Positions 19,902-29,535 are shown, counted from the stretch's first letter. The stretch: DNA of 64,000 nt from Calothrix sp. NIES-4101 (GCA_004296455.1 AP018280.1:2914001-2978000), one strand, 5' to 3'. Made by a program: numbers and translations. The notes: generated by a model not told the origin, from the sequence alone.

Positions 19902-20546
19902 ATGATTACCGTCGCATTGCCGAAAGGCGGACTTTTAAAAGATAGCATTCGCCTACTGCAAACAGTTGGATTAGATTTTAGCGCTTTTCTAGACTCAGGA
20001 ACTCGTCAGTTGCAAATTGTAGATGCAAGTGGAAAAGCCAAGGGATTACTAGTTAGGGCGCAAGATGTTCCCGTATATGTAGATTACGGGCAGGCTCAAT
20101 TGGGTATTGTTGGATATGATGTCTTGCGTGAGAAAAAGCCGAATGTGGCTCATTTAGTCGATTTAAAATTTGGTTATTGTCGCCTATCTGTGGCAGTCAA
20201 AGAGTCGAGTACATATCGTTCCAGTTTAGATTTACCTGCACAGGTGAGAATCGCATCAAAGTATGTCAATTGTGCCCGTGAATATTTCCAAAATTTGGAT
20301 TTACCTGTGGAAATTATTCCTTTATCTGGTTCAGTAGAATTAGGTCCAATTACGGGTATATCTGAGGCGATTGTTGATATTGTTTCCACTGGGAGAACGA
20401 TGAAGGAAAATGGCTTAATTGAGATTGAAACTCTGTATGAAAGCACTGCCAGATTAATTGCTCATCCTTTAAGTTATCGTTTGAATGTGGGTAATATGAG
20501 CGATTTGATTAGTAAGATGCGGGAAGCAATATTGGTTAATGGTTAA
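19902..20546 (+). CDS. hisG: ATP phosphoribosyltransferase, short form
   Basis: First enzyme of histidine synthesis. At 214 residues this is the short form, which lacks the C-terminal regulatory domain and normally needs HisZ as partner. Signatures are LPKGGLL at the start, [15 protein letters not shown] in the middle and the PRPP-binding run [22 protein letters not shown]. HisZ is not in the window. The ABC transporter follows after a 49-bp gap. Confidence 0.97.
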   Translation: MITVALPKGGLLKDSIRLLQTVGLDFSAFLDSGTRQLQIVDASGKAKGLLVRAQDVPVYVDYGQAQLGIVGYDVLREKKPNVAHLVDLKFGYCRLSVAVKESSTYRSSLDLPAQVRIASKYVNCAREYFQNLDLPVEIIPLSGSVELGPITGISEAIVDIVSTGRTMKENGLIEIETLYESTARLIAHPLSYRLNVGNMSDLISKMREAILVNG

Positions 20547-20595
20547 TTGTTGGTAACTGGTGATTAAGACGGTAAAAATCTATATAATTGCTGTT

Positions 20596-22494
20596 ATGAG
20601 CAATACTACATTCCCTGGTAAATCTCCTGCCAAACCCCATAATACAGCCCACCGTCGTCGTGAAACCGATTGGCGGTTATTTTTACGGTTAGTACCCTAC
20701 GCTAAACAACACAAGCGATCGCTTATCATAGCTATGTCTATGTTAGTACCAGTTGCGATCGCCAATGCGGCACAACCGTTATTAATTGGACAAGCGATTT
20801 CCCTCATCCGCAATGAACCCAGTACCTATCGGTTTTTCCAACGCGATACCCTTATGCAAGGGTTATATGTTGTTGAAATCGGTTTACTGATAACGGTACT
20901 TATCAAACTTTTTCTGAATGGGATTCAGGGTTATCTCATCCAACAAGTCGGACAAAAAATTACTGCGTCAATTCGCCAAGATTTATTCCATCATGTCACA
21001 TCATTGGCGGTACGTTTTTTTGATCGTACTCCTGTAGGTAAGTTAATTACAAGATTAACTAGCGATGTTGAAGTTTTAGGAGATGTATTTTCAACTGGGG
21101 CGATTGGTATTATCGCTGATTTATTCTCAATGTTAGTAATTGCCGGATTTATGTTTTCAATTCAGTGGCAATTGGCATTGTTTTTAATCATTATAATGAT
21201 TCCTATTGCTTTATTAATTATCTATTTCCAGCAGCAATATCGCCGAGCCAATTACAAAGCTAGGGAGGAACTTTCGGGATTAAATTCACAACTCCAAGAA
21301 AATATCACGGGAATTCGGGTTGTGCAGTTATTTCGACGGGAAAAATTCAACAGCCGCCTATTTTATCAAACTAATAAAGATTATGTCAGAGAAGTAGATC
21401 GAACTATATTTTTTGACTCTTCTGTTTCCGCAACCCTGGAATGGATTGCATTAATTGCTGTTGCGGGGGTTTTGTGGATTGGGGGTTGGTTGCTACTCAA
21501 AGAGCAATTAACATTTGGAATCTTATCTACGTTTATTTTCTACGCTCAAAAATTATTTGAACCGTTGCAGCAATTTGCCGAAAAATTTACCGTCATTCAA
21601 GCCGGTTTTACTGCTATTGAAAGGGTGAGCGATATTTTAGATGAGCCAATTGAAATCCGAGATAAAGTCAATTCTCGCGCCCTTGCCGGATTTGAATTTG
21701 GTTACATTGATGAAATTATCGAAAACCTCGATACTGTCGAAAATAACGAAAATGAAGTTGCCCGTGGTGAAATCCGATTTGAAGATGTGTGGTTTGCTTA
21801 CAAAGATGATGACTATGTCATTAAAAACCTAAATTTTACCATTCATCCAGGTGAAAAAATTGCTTTAGTTGGTCCCACTGGTGCAGGTAAAAGCTCAATT
21901 ATTCGACTCTTATGTCGTCTCTATGAACCCACCAAAGGACGCATCCTTGTTGATGGTATTGATATTCGCGATGTCCCTCAAGGCGAATTACGGCGATATT
22001 TAGCGGTAATTCTCCAAGATGGATTTATTTTTGCTGGGGATGTGAAGGGTAATATTACATTGGGTGATGGTTACACATTTGAAGAGGTGCAAGCCGCCGC
22101 CGAAAAGACAAATGTATCACAATTTATCGAACAGCTTCCCCAAGGTTATCATACTCAAATGCGCGAACGCGGGACAAATTTATCAAGTGGTCAAAAACAA
22201 CTGCTTGCTTTTGCTCGTGCTGCAATTCGGAATCCGCAAGTTTTGGTACTCGATGAAGCTACTGCAAGCTTGGATGTAGGAACTGAGGCTTTAGTTCAAG
22301 AAGCTTTAGATGAATTGTTGTTAGGAAGAACGGCAATTATCATTGCTCACCGTTTATCGACAATTCGGAATGTAGATCGAATTTTTGTATTAAAGCGTGG
22401 TGAATTAATCGAAGAAGGTAGCCATGAGCAGCTACTCACTGAAGGTGGTTTGTATGCGACTCTGCATAATTTGCAGATGTTAGGAAATCAGTAG
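20596..22494 (+). CDS. ABC exporter, fused permease and ATPase
   Basis: Start taken at ATG 20596 (MSNTTFPGK); an upstream in-frame codon at 20560 is less likely. It is a half-transporter of 632 residues. Six membrane helices lie in residues 30-330. The ATPase has Walker A GPTGAGKSS (from about 426), signature LSSGQKQ (about 528), Walker B VLVLDEATASLD and the H-loop IIAHRLST. A short acidic linker separates the domains. It resembles MsbA/MDR-type exporters; the substrate is not evident. Confidence 0.93.
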   Translation: MSNTTFPGKSPAKPHNTAHRRRETDWRLFLRLVPYAKQHKRSLIIAMSMLVPVAIANAAQPLLIGQAISLIRNEPSTYRFFQRDTLMQGLYVVEIGLLITVLIKLFLNGIQGYLIQQVGQKITASIRQDLFHHVTSLAVRFFDRTPVGKLITRLTSDVEVLGDVFSTGAIGIIADLFSMLVIAGFMFSIQWQLALFLIIIMIPIALLIIYFQQQYRRANYKAREELSGLNSQLQENITGIRVVQLFRREKFNSRLFYQTNKDYVREVDRTIFFDSSVSATLEWIALIAVAGVLWIGGWLLLKEQLTFGILSTFIFYAQKLFEPLQQFAEKFTVIQAGFTAIERVSDILDEPIEIRDKVNSRALAGFEFGYIDEIIENLDTVENNENEVARGEIRFEDVWFAYKDDDYVIKNLNFTIHPGEKIALVGPTGAGKSSIIRLLCRLYEPTKGRILVDGIDIRDVPQGELRRYLAVILQDGFIFAGDVKGNITLGDGYTFEEVQAAAEKTNVSQFIEQLPQGYHTQMRERGTNLSSGQKQLLAFARAAIRNPQVLVLDEATASLDVGTEALVQEALDELLLGRTAIIIAHRLSTIRNVDRIFVLKRGELIEEGSHEQLLTEGGLYATLHNLQMLGNQ

Positions 22495-22567
22495 AAGTTA
22501 AGAAAGTAGACTACCTAATTTTATTGGTAAATCAATAATCATCCATTCTTACTTCTACATGATTCTT

Positions 22568-22990
22568 CTAAGAGGCTTTCGCATATTCTTGTGGGTGAGC
22601 AGATAAGAAATATTCTACTTTGGCAAACAATTGCTCAAAATCAATTGGCTTAGTAATTAAGCCATCAATCTTACTATTATAATCACTAGACTCCGATAGA
22701 TTTTCCCAAGCTGTTAGCATCACAATGGGAATAAAAGGCAACTTGCGATTTTCGCGAATCCGTGCCGCCACCTCTAACCCCGTAATTCCAGGCATCATCA
22801 TATCCAATAATACCAGCGCTGGTGGATGAGATGCGATCGCATCTAAGGCTTCATAACCATCTTTTGCAATCTTAACTTTATAACCTTCCATTTCTAGAAA
22901 TGTTTGTAGCATCCAACAGTTATCGAGAATATCGTCAACTATGAGAATATGCTTTTGTCGGCTATCCATTTCTTGCTGAAATTTAAACAT
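22568..22990 (-). CDS. single-domain response regulator
   Basis: A lone receiver domain of 140 residues: acidic pair DD at 19-20, phospho-acceptor Asp63 in VLLDMMMPG, Thr near 93 (IVMLTAWE) and Lys114 in ITKPIDF. There is no output domain, so it must act by protein contact, for example in a phosphorelay or a hybrid kinase complex. Convergent with the ABC gene and without a kinase neighbour. Confidence 0.9.
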   Translation of the reverse strand: MFKFQQEMDSRQKHILIVDDILDNCWMLQTFLEMEGYKVKIAKDGYEALDAIASHPPALVLLDMMMPGITGLEVAARIRENRKLPFIPIVMLTAWENLSESSDYNSKIDGLITKPIDFEQLFAKVEYFLSAHPQEYAKAS

Positions 22991-23291
22991 AATAGTTATT
23001 GTATTGATATTTCGGTTTAGTTAAATTTATTATCCCTAAGCTTGTAAGTAACTGTCCTCTAACTTTAGGTATGTTCAAAGCAGTATCTTTTCGATGGAAA
23101 ATTAGACACTCCAGTATTTAGGTATATACTAAGAATGGAAAGCCTATCCATAAAAATAATATTAAGAATTCAAAAATATTAGCTATAGTACATACTCACA
23201 AAATAATGCCAAAACTTAACATTGTTTTTATAAACTCACTGTGAACAGAAAATTGAAACTTTAAAAATTAAACTTTAAAACTGAAAATTCC
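22991..23291. other. divergent intergenic region
   Basis: 301-bp AT-rich spacer between the response regulator and the M50-TPR gene. It should hold both promoters; nothing else seen. Confidence 0.4.
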
Positions 23292-25049
23292 ATGTGGCTA
23301 GTCGCAATATTCGTCTGTCTGGGTTGGATGATTTCCTTATGTTTGCATGAATTTGGTCATGCAATTGTGGCATATTGGGGAGGAGATACTTCAGTCAAAG
23401 AGAAAGGATACCTAACCCTGAATCCTCTTAAGTATACCGACCCAGGTTTAAGTCTTCTTTTCCCACTATTTTTTCTGTTACTAGGTGGATTTGCCTTACC
23501 AGGTGGCGCTGTATACATAAACACTCAAAAACTGCGAAGTCGTTGGTGGAATAGTGCCGTTTCTGCTGCTGGTTGTGTCGCGGAAATTTTTGTCGTCATC
23601 ATCCTTGCTGTGGGATTTCATGCTATTTGGAATCAAGAGGTTTTCAATCTGGAAAGGAATGGGGAAAATAGTCTCTACATCAGTGTAATTGTGAGTATTG
23701 CGTATGTCATTTTTCTGAATATTTACGTCATTTTTATTAATTTGTTGCCAATTCCCGGCTTAGATGGATATGGAATAATTCAACCTTGGTTACCAGTTGC
23801 CATTGATAAAAAGTTAAATAAATTTAGTTCCTATGGATTCTGGATTTTAATTGCTTTACTCTGGTTTTATCGCCCGTTTGGTCAATTTTTGCGGAATATC
23901 AGCGATAGTATTATTTCACTTCTTTCCATACCCAATATTTTTGTTGATGTTGGTGGTTCTATGTTTAGAACCCACGCACAATATATAGTTTTAGGCTTAA
24001 TTGCATTGTTGTGGTTGTTTCGCGATAAACGTAAAGATTTATATCGAAAGGGAACTCAGTTAATTTCTGACGGAAAATACGAAAAGGCGATCGCAACTTT
24101 GGATCAAGCGATCGCAGCAGAACCTAGTTATAATCGTGCTTGGATGATGCGTGGTTATGGGCTGTATCGACTGGAACGTTATGAAGATGCACTAGTTTCC
24201 TACGATAAAGCGATCGAGTTGCAACCAGATGCGAGCGAACCTTGGTATTATAAAGGTGTTATTTTTGCAGAGATGCAGCAGATTAATCAAGCACTGGATA
24301 GTTATACTAAAGCGATCGAAGTTCAACCAGATTATGTAGATGCTTTATGTCAGCGAGGTTATTTGTTCTTGGACGAGGAAAATTACGAACAAGCGCTGAT
24401 AGATTTTGAGCAAGTAATTGAAATCGATAAAAATAATAGTTTTGCTTGGTATGGAAAGGGTGATGCTCTCCATAAATTACAACGCGATACAGAAGCGATT
24501 AATGCATATCAACAAGTTTTAAGCGTAGAACCAAAATCTCGCGCTTGGCATAATTTAGTCCAGCTTTTAGAAAATTTAGAAAGATACGAAGAGATTGTCG
24601 CCATCTACGATACAAAGCTTAGATTTCAGCCAGAGAATGCCAATATTTGGAACCGTCGTGGCTTGATATTACAAAAACTAAATCGTGACGACGAAGCAAA
24701 AATTTCATTTCAACAAGCAAAACGCAATTCGGAAAAAATTCTCAGACGCAAACCGGAAGATGCAGATTCCTGGTTTCAGAAAGGTTTAGCATTAGCAATG
24801 ATTCAGAATCATCTCGAAGCAATTCCAGCTTACCAGCAAGCTATTCAAATTCAGCCAGATTTTACTCTAGCTTTTTACAATATTGCTTGTTGTTACGCTC
24901 AGGAAGATAATTTAGAACTGGCAATCCACAACTTAGAAAAAGCCATTAGTTTGCATCCCGATTTGCATCTTAACAATGCGAAAACAGACTCAGACTTTGA
25001 TAAAATTCGTGAAAACCCCGCATTCCAAGCTTTATTACAAACCAAATAG
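23292..25049 (+). CDS. M50 (site-2 protease-like) membrane protein with TPR repeats
   Basis: The N-terminal half is a polytopic membrane domain with the zinc motif HEFGH at residues 19-23 and the second metal ligand in LPIPGLDGYG (Asp158), the arrangement of M50 intramembrane proteases. From about residue 250 to 575 it carries eight or so tetratricopeptide repeats (YEKAIATLDQAIAAEPSYNRAW and similar). Probably cleaves or binds membrane-associated substrates recruited by the TPRs. The combination is known in cyanobacteria. Ends 320 bp before the tRNA that marks the prophage junction. Confidence 0.88.
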   Translation: MWLVAIFVCLGWMISLCLHEFGHAIVAYWGGDTSVKEKGYLTLNPLKYTDPGLSLLFPLFFLLLGGFALPGGAVYINTQKLRSRWWNSAVSAAGCVAEIFVVIILAVGFHAIWNQEVFNLERNGENSLYISVIVSIAYVIFLNIYVIFINLLPIPGLDGYGIIQPWLPVAIDKKLNKFSSYGFWILIALLWFYRPFGQFLRNISDSIISLLSIPNIFVDVGGSMFRTHAQYIVLGLIALLWLFRDKRKDLYRKGTQLISDGKYEKAIATLDQAIAAEPSYNRAWMMRGYGLYRLERYEDALVSYDKAIELQPDASEPWYYKGVIFAEMQQINQALDSYTKAIEVQPDYVDALCQRGYLFLDEENYEQALIDFEQVIEIDKNNSFAWYGKGDALHKLQRDTEAINAYQQVLSVEPKSRAWHNLVQLLENLERYEEIVAIYDTKLRFQPENANIWNRRGLILQKLNRDDEAKISFQQAKRNSEKILRRKPEDADSWFQKGLALAMIQNHLEAIPAYQQAIQIQPDFTLAFYNIACCYAQEDNLELAIHNLEKAISLHPDLHLNNAKTDSDFDKIRENPAFQALLQTK

Positions 25050-25201
25050 TCTAAGTAGTCGGGTAGTAGTTCAAAAATCTATTGCAACATTTTAGCTTTG
25101 ACACGCCAGTAACGCACCAAATCCGCGCGAATGGTAAGTTCCCCTACCCTACCTATATGTTCAATAATCAAATCAGACTAATCAGTATCAGTAATAGTTC
25201 A

Positions 25202-25297
25202 TTTTTCTCTCCATCTCCCCATCCCCGTGTCTCCCCATCTCCCCATCCCCGTGTCTCCGCGTCTCCCCATCTCCGCGTCTCCCATCTCCCCATTCCT
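25202..25297. repeat. CT-rich short tandem repeats
   Basis: Repeated units of the type CTCCCCATC and CCCGTGTCTCCC / CCGCGTCTCCC in about 95 bp. Low-complexity intergenic repeats like this are common in cyanobacteria. An ORF that spans it also runs across the tRNA and is not a gene. Confidence 0.75.
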
Positions 25298-25369
25298 CAG
25301 AAAAAAAATTTCCGAAAGACTAGCGCAATCTCAAAAACTTTGCTAATATTAATTCTTGTGAGACAAAAC

Positions 25370-25442
<73 letters not shown>

Positions 25443-25450
25443 TAAATTGG

Positions 25451-25484
25451 AACCCCGCTACACGGCGGGGTTTCGCATTTTTAC
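25451..25484 (+). terminator. terminator after tRNA-Val
   Basis: 8-bp stem AACCCCGC/GCGGGGTT with a short loop, followed by a T-rich run (TTTCGCATTTTT). It sits 9 bp after the tRNA. Confidence 0.8.
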
Positions 25485-25524
25485 CCATAACTTTGCCACA
25501 GGCATTTTTATTGAGCTACTTGCG

Positions 25525-25560
25525 CTAATCGTTGATAATCGTTGATGATTATTGATGATT
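25525..25560 (+). repeat. 10-bp-phased direct repeats upstream of integrase
   Basis: Three to four consecutive decamers of the form (g/a)ttgat(a/g)at(c/t), starting with a half copy, lie between the tRNA terminator and the integrase start. Helical phasing suggests arm-type integrase or excisionase binding sites; this is an inference. Confidence 0.5.
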
Positions 25561-25582
25561 ACAGAGCAAAATTAGCGCAAAA

Positions 25583-26653
25583 ATGCCCAAGAGATTGACC
25601 GTAGAAGGCATTAACTTAGAACTTAAAAAAGTAAAAATCGAGCGGCGAGGCAATCGTGGGGGATTGAGCTTGCGGGCGACACTGCCACCGCGCGACGGGG
25701 AAGGGAAACCAAGACAGCAATATATAGCTTTGGGGCTTTACGATACTCCCGAACATTTAGAAGTCGCAAGAGCCAAAGCACTGGAACTACAAATAGAGAT
25801 GGCAACTTGGAAGCTCACTGGCAGATTTGATTGGGGGAGGTTTGCCGAGGCTCCCAAGCCAGAATCGCAAAACTGGGAACTGATTAAATCAAAGTTTGAG
25901 CGAGAATATTTTCGCCGCCGGGGCGATTCTCCCCAATCGCGACTGACTTGGAGCAGCGATTATGTTCCCCTCATGCGATCGCTCCAGGGAGAAGTATCGG
26001 CAGAATCAATAATTGCAGCAGTTGAGGGAACACCAAATAACACCCGCACTCGCCGCAAGGCTGTGGAAAAGCTGGGGAAAATCGCTGAGTTTGCAGGTTT
26101 GGAAGTGGATTTATCTCCATATAAAGGAGAATACAAACTGCAAACCAGAGAAATCCCTTCCGAAGAATTAATCCAAGAGTGTAGATTACGCTTTGAAAAT
26201 GAAGCTTGGCAGTGGGTGTATACGGTGATGGCAACCTACGGGTTGCGAAATCATGAGGTTTTTTTCTGCGAGATATCGAAGAAACCTCCCCATACGTGCC
26301 GCATCTTGGAAGGGAAAACAGAAGCGCGAATCGCCTATCCTCTACACCCAGAATGGGCTATTAATTGGGAGGTGTGGCGAAAGAAAAAACCTGTAGTATC
26401 GGGGCAAACCTACCGCGACTATGGGCAAAGAGTGAACCAGTATTTTTACAGACATAGTATACCTTTTACTCCCTACGATTTGCGCCATGCCTATGCAATT
26501 CGTGGGAGTGTGCAATATAAAATCCCAGTCGTGACAATGGCATCATGGATGGGTCATAAGCCATCGGTACACTGGGATACCTATAATCGCTGGATTGGGG
26601 AATCGGAAAATGAGCGGGTGTTTAAAGAGATGGTTCAACGCGACGTTTATTAA
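25583..26653 (+). CDS. int: tyrosine recombinase / prophage integrase
   Basis: A 356-residue integrase. The N-terminal part is an AP2-like/arm-binding region (RGNRGGLSLRATLPP...YIALGLYDT). Catalytic residues of the C-terminal domain can be placed: Arg222 (TYGLRNHE), Arg301-His302 (PYDLRHAYAI), His325 (WMGHKP) and the nucleophile Tyr334 (WDTYNRW). Only the first His of the usual H-x-x-R box is replaced, by Tyr. It catalyses site-specific insertion, here very probably into the adjacent tRNA-Val. Its stop overlaps that of the convergent small gene at 26650. Confidence 0.93.
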   Translation: MPKRLTVEGINLELKKVKIERRGNRGGLSLRATLPPRDGEGKPRQQYIALGLYDTPEHLEVARAKALELQIEMATWKLTGRFDWGRFAEAPKPESQNWELIKSKFEREYFRRRGDSPQSRLTWSSDYVPLMRSLQGEVSAESIIAAVEGTPNNTRTRRKAVEKLGKIAEFAGLEVDLSPYKGEYKLQTREIPSEELIQECRLRFENEAWQWVYTVMATYGLRNHEVFFCEISKKPPHTCRILEGKTEARIAYPLHPEWAINWEVWRKKKPVVSGQTYRDYGQRVNQYFYRHSIPFTPYDLRHAYAIRGSVQYKIPVVTMASWMGHKPSVHWDTYNRWIGESENERVFKEMVQRDVY

Positions 26654-26817
26654 TTTTTTTCAATTTGTACATAATCAAGCGCTGAAAAATATCCTCGCTT
26701 TTCCCCCACAAGCACTGTGACCACCTTATTTTTGGCAAGGATTTTCGTAATTTTCCCTATATTTACAATTACATCGCCCTCTTTTAAATCACTTGCCATA
26801 ATTTTTTCGATTTTCAT
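26650..26817 (-). CDS. small hypothetical protein (55 aa)
   Basis: Last gene of the leftward early cluster. It reads MKIEKIMASDLKEGDVIVNIGK and continues with alternating hydrophobic residues (KVVTVLVGEKRGYF), which suggests a small SH3-like beta barrel. Its ATG overlaps the TGA of the upstream gene (ATGA), indicating translational coupling, and its stop overlaps the integrase stop. Function unknown. Confidence 0.65.
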   Translation of the reverse strand: MKIEKIMASDLKEGDVIVNIGKITKILAKNKVVTVLVGEKRGYFSALDYVQIEKN

Positions 26818-27041
26818 TTGTTATTCCCCTTGTCAGAAAGAAAAAGACTGGTTGTCCATTGAATCGCTGGGGTAGGGCAATCATCCCAGCGAACAAGACA
26901 AGTTGTTACCCCATACGCCTCAATTAAATTTCCATCAATATGCACCACAGTTCCCTCCACGCCAGGGTCTTTTTTATGCTGCACGCGATCGCCTTGTTTA
27001 AGCCAGAATTCTTCATTTTTTATTTCCATAGTGCCTGTCAT
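26814..27041 (-). CDS. small KOW/SH3-like hypothetical protein (75 aa)
   Basis: Contains GDRVQHKKDPGVEGTVVHIDGN, the pattern of a KOW/SH3-like barrel, and ends in a basic tail. The start could be 27041 (MTGTMEIK) or 27029 (MEIKNEEF). Either way it overlaps the end of the upstream RHH gene, as is usual in compact phage operons. Similar barrels recur in three other small genes of this prophage. Function unknown. Confidence 0.65.
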   Translation of the reverse strand: MTGTMEIKNEEFWLKQGDRVQHKKDPGVEGTVVHIDGNLIEAYGVTTCLVRWDDCPTPAIQWTTSLFLSDKGNNK

Positions 27042-27306
27042 AACTATCTGCGAAAAAATCTTTGAGAGGTGGAGGGGATTTCTTTTCTGCCTTCATTTCT
27101 TGCACAGTTTTTTCTAGTTCGGCAAGTCTTTGCGCTAACTCTTCGATTGTAGGTTTTTGAGGTTCTGGAATATATGGAATATTTAGGTAAGCAGATATCG
27201 CTTCAACCATTATCTGGGTTCGGGTTTTGCCATCAGTTTGTGCGCGAGCCTCAACAGCATCAAAAAGCCGTTGAGGAATACGTCCTGATAAAAACGGCAT
27301 CGGCAT
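27013..27306 (-). CDS. ribbon-helix-helix protein with coiled-coil tail
   Basis: The N-terminal 45 residues (SGRIPQRLFDAVEARAQ, then KTRTQIMVEAISAYL) have the beta-helix-helix pattern of RHH DNA-binding proteins. After a proline-rich hinge comes a leucine-heptad coiled coil (IEELAQRLAELEKTVQEM). Probably a phage transcription regulator. It provides the intact example of the RHH-plus-coil layout seen broken at 30,593 and 32,248. Confidence 0.7.
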   Translation of the reverse strand: MPMPFLSGRIPQRLFDAVEARAQTDGKTRTQIMVEAISAYLNIPYIPEPQKPTIEELAQRLAELEKTVQEMKAEKKSPPPLKDFFADSYDRHYGNKK

Positions 27307-27307
27307 A

Positions 27308-27832
27308 TTAACTTTTTACCCAATCATCAGCCCAGAGAAAATCAATCCCAGCCGCAGATGCAGCTTGTTCATCTTCTTTGCGATCGCCTACAAAAATTGC
27401 TTCGTCAGCGCCATGAACATCGCAAGCTAATTTGAGCATTCCGGGGTATGGCTTGCGAAATTGATTGATAATATCAAGCTGCTGCACAGTCCAGGAATCG
27501 GCATTATATAAAATTTCATAATCACTTCCTTTCCCCCAAATGCGCCAGCAATCCGAGCCAGCAAAATTAGGGCAAAAGAAAGCTTCTTTTATTTCTGGGA
27601 AAAGAAGCATTGCATAGCGCATCTCAGCCTTGCATTCCTCCAAGGATTTATAGCCACGCTCTACACCGCCCTGATTGCTGATGATAATTGGCATAAAACC
27701 TTTAGCCCTATATCTTCCAATCGCCTCTTTTACGCCCAAAATCGGGGATTGATCCCACGCTTCTTCAGGGAAAGCTTTTCCTGAGTGGGGGATTGTTAAG
27801 GTTCCGTCTTTGTCGAGAAGTAATAGTTTCAT
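27308..27832 (-). CDS. HAD-superfamily phosphatase
   Basis: A 174-residue HAD-IIIA type phosphatase. Motif I is LLLDKDGTL (nucleophile Asp7, acid/base Asp9), motif II is IIISNQGG, and motif IV is FVGDRKEDEQAA. The layout matches histidinol-phosphatase / polynucleotide 3-prime phosphatase-type enzymes. In a phage it could act in DNA or RNA end repair or nucleotide metabolism; the substrate is not evident. It lies in the leftward early cluster. Confidence 0.82.
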   Translation of the reverse strand: MKLLLLDKDGTLTIPHSGKAFPEEAWDQSPILGVKEAIGRYRAKGFMPIIISNQGGVERGYKSLEECKAEMRYAMLLFPEIKEAFFCPNFAGSDCWRIWGKGSDYEILYNADSWTVQQLDIINQFRKPYPGMLKLACDVHGADEAIFVGDRKEDEQAASAAGIDFLWADDWVKS

Positions 27833-27834
27833 AG

Positions 27835-28050
27835 TTAAAACAAAGATAATTGTACTGGCGCTTCACACTCTACTTCGCATTCTTCCACTTTAAGACTAGA
27901 AGCCATTTCCAAAACTGGAGTTGACCATTCTGGATATTTGACATTAAACATTTTTGTCCCGTCAGATAGGGGCAATTCTCCGGTTATCTCTCCGATACTT
28001 CCAACTCTTAACTGCCCCACTATTTTGCAAACGCGATCGCCTATTCTCAT
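27835..28050 (-). CDS. small hypothetical protein (71 aa)
   Basis: Begins MRIGDRVCKIVGQLRVGSIG, another small SH3/KOW-like pattern, followed by an acidic cysteine-containing end. Its ATG overlaps the end of the upstream gene (28047-28050). Function unknown. Confidence 0.65.
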   Translation of the reverse strand: MRIGDRVCKIVGQLRVGSIGEITGELPLSDGTKMFNVKYPEWSTPVLEMASSLKVEECEVECEAPVQLSLF

Positions 28051-28286
28051 GATTCGTTTGAAAGGATTTCTTTAACAACTAAAGCATCAAAACGGTAAAC
28101 ACACTTGTTGTCTTTTGTAGTAGAGATTAATTTCCCTACAATCAACGGGTGTATAACCTCTATTTCGCATTCAAATAGCCTGCTTTCACGCTCTCTAACT
28201 AACAGAAAGAAGGGGCTATCTATTTCGCCTTCCTTCCACTTTTGAATAGCAGTCAGCGCTTTTTCTAAAAATTCTTCTTCACACAC
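28047..28286 (-). CDS. small hypothetical protein (79 aa)
   Basis: A longer frame (to 28370) exists, but a GTG at 28286 is preceded by a perfect GGAGG at the right distance and overlaps the ERF gene stop, so I use that start (VCEEEFLEKAL). The protein is charged, with a final beta-rich part. No domain recognised. Confidence 0.65.
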   Translation of the reverse strand: MCEEEFLEKALTAIQKWKEGEIDSPFFLLVRERESRLFECEIEVIHPLIVGKLISTTKDNKCVYRFDALVVKEILSNES

Positions 28287-29112
28287 TTTTCGCCTCCGCT
28301 TTACTATCAATAACAGATTGCGCCACATGCTGCATCCAAAGGCGAATCGCATGTAATTCGCCTTTCCCATCCATCACATCGCCCAGTACACGCTTCTTGT
28401 AACTATTGCGAGCGTGAAATTCATTCATGCCAGCGCGTACCGCCCAAATTTTACATAGTTCGGCGACGTATGCATCTATTTGCTCTAGCGGGAATTCGTC
28501 GAATTGCTTCCTACCTGAATTATTGAGCCATTCCCGCGCCAATTCTTGGGGATAGTCAAGCAGTCCGCAGATTGCCTTCACGCGATCGCTTTGGGGATAT
28601 CGCGATTGGTTGGGCGAGGTTGCTACTTTTAACTCTGAACTTTCTGAAGCCTCATTCAAGCCAACTTTTTTTACTTCCTTTTGGAAATCTACAGCCAGTT
28701 TGCGCTTTTTCTCATCCCATTGTTGTGGGTTACTGGGTTCAATTGTTGTAATTTCCAGCAAGCAAATTGAGTTATATCTCCTACCATAACTGATTTGACT
28801 TCCCAATTCTTTGGGGTCGCCAACGATATCGGGAAGAGGGTAGCATGATTCGATAAATTCGCCTGATTCATGGCGTAGAGAAGTTGCAAGCACAAGCTTG
28901 CCATTTTCCAAGTATTTGATCTGAGAAGTAAGGCAAAGCCCATTCGTGCTTAAAGCGGGTGTTACAGCTTCCACAATTTCCTCGAGTTCAGCGTAAGTAA
29001 ACTCAATTTGCTTTCCAGATTTAGTGGGGATTTTTACCGTACGATTTGCCAAAATAGCCGGAAATTCTAATTTGGCTTTTGCGATCGCACTATTCAAGAG
29101 TGGAGTCTGCAT
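28279..29112 (-). CDS. ERF-family single-strand annealing protein
   Basis: Phage recombinase of the ERF superfamily. Residues about 25-125 show the family pattern: TYAELEEIVEAVTPALSTNGL, then ISYGRRYNSICLL. The 277-residue length and early-operon position fit. It should anneal complementary single strands during phage recombination and genome circularisation. The C-terminal third carries a helical domain of unknown role. Overlaps its neighbours on both sides. Confidence 0.85.
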   Translation of the reverse strand: MQTPLLNSAIAKAKLEFPAILANRTVKIPTKSGKQIEFTYAELEEIVEAVTPALSTNGLCLTSQIKYLENGKLVLATSLRHESGEFIESCYPLPDIVGDPKELGSQISYGRRYNSICLLEITTIEPSNPQQWDEKKRKLAVDFQKEVKKVGLNEASESSELKVATSPNQSRYPQSDRVKAICGLLDYPQELAREWLNNSGRKQFDEFPLEQIDAYVAELCKIWAVRAGMNEFHARNSYKKRVLGDVMDGKGELHAIRLWMQHVAQSVIDSKAEAKSV

Positions 29113-29332
29113 TCAATATCTCCTCAACTTTGTCTAGAATTTTATATGCAGTACTTATACATAGAGTTAATCGCGATTGTGGCAGTTTTTTTGATGAAGT
29201 AATCATCGCTTCAATCATTTTTTCGTCAAACGCGATGCCTTGAGAAGAGGCGATTATTTTTGTAATTTCTAGCGTTAACTCCTTCTCTTGCTTTCCTTTA
29301 ATCTCAAACTTTTCTGGGAACGCTTCTTTCAT
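29090..29332 (-). CDS. small hypothetical protein (80 aa)
   Basis: All-helical, charged protein (KQEKELTLEITKIIA, KILDKVEEILNA) immediately upstream of and overlapping the ERF gene by 23 bp, so probably co-translated. No domain recognised; could be an accessory recombination factor by position only. Confidence 0.6.
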   Translation of the reverse strand: MKEAFPEKFEIKGKQEKELTLEITKIIASSQGIAFDEKMIEAMITSSKKLPQSRLTLCISTAYKILDKVEEILNADSTLE

Positions 29333-29385
29333 AAAATCCTTTATTTTAGCTGACTAATCGCCGGAATACTCCAGCGATTAAAATT

Positions 29386-29523
29386 CTATCTTTGAGCAGT
29401 TAACTTAAGTCTCAAAAACTCTTGAGAATCCATTGGCACTGCATTTGGGTAAACCTTTTTAATATCTTCAAGGCTTAACTTAATTGCGATCGATTTTCCT
29501 TTCCCTAAATCGTAATAATTCAT
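29386..29523 (-). CDS. tiny hypothetical protein (45 aa)
   Basis: Starts MNYYDLGKGKSIAIKL after a strong AAGGAG Shine-Dalgarno six to seven bases upstream, in the same direction as its neighbours. The second half (LEDIKKVYPNAVPM) is helical. It would be missed by most gene callers. Function unknown. Confidence 0.6.
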   Translation of the reverse strand: MNYYDLGKGKSIAIKLSLEDIKKVYPNAVPMDSQEFLRLKLTAQR

Positions 29524-29535
29524 TTTGCTTTCTCC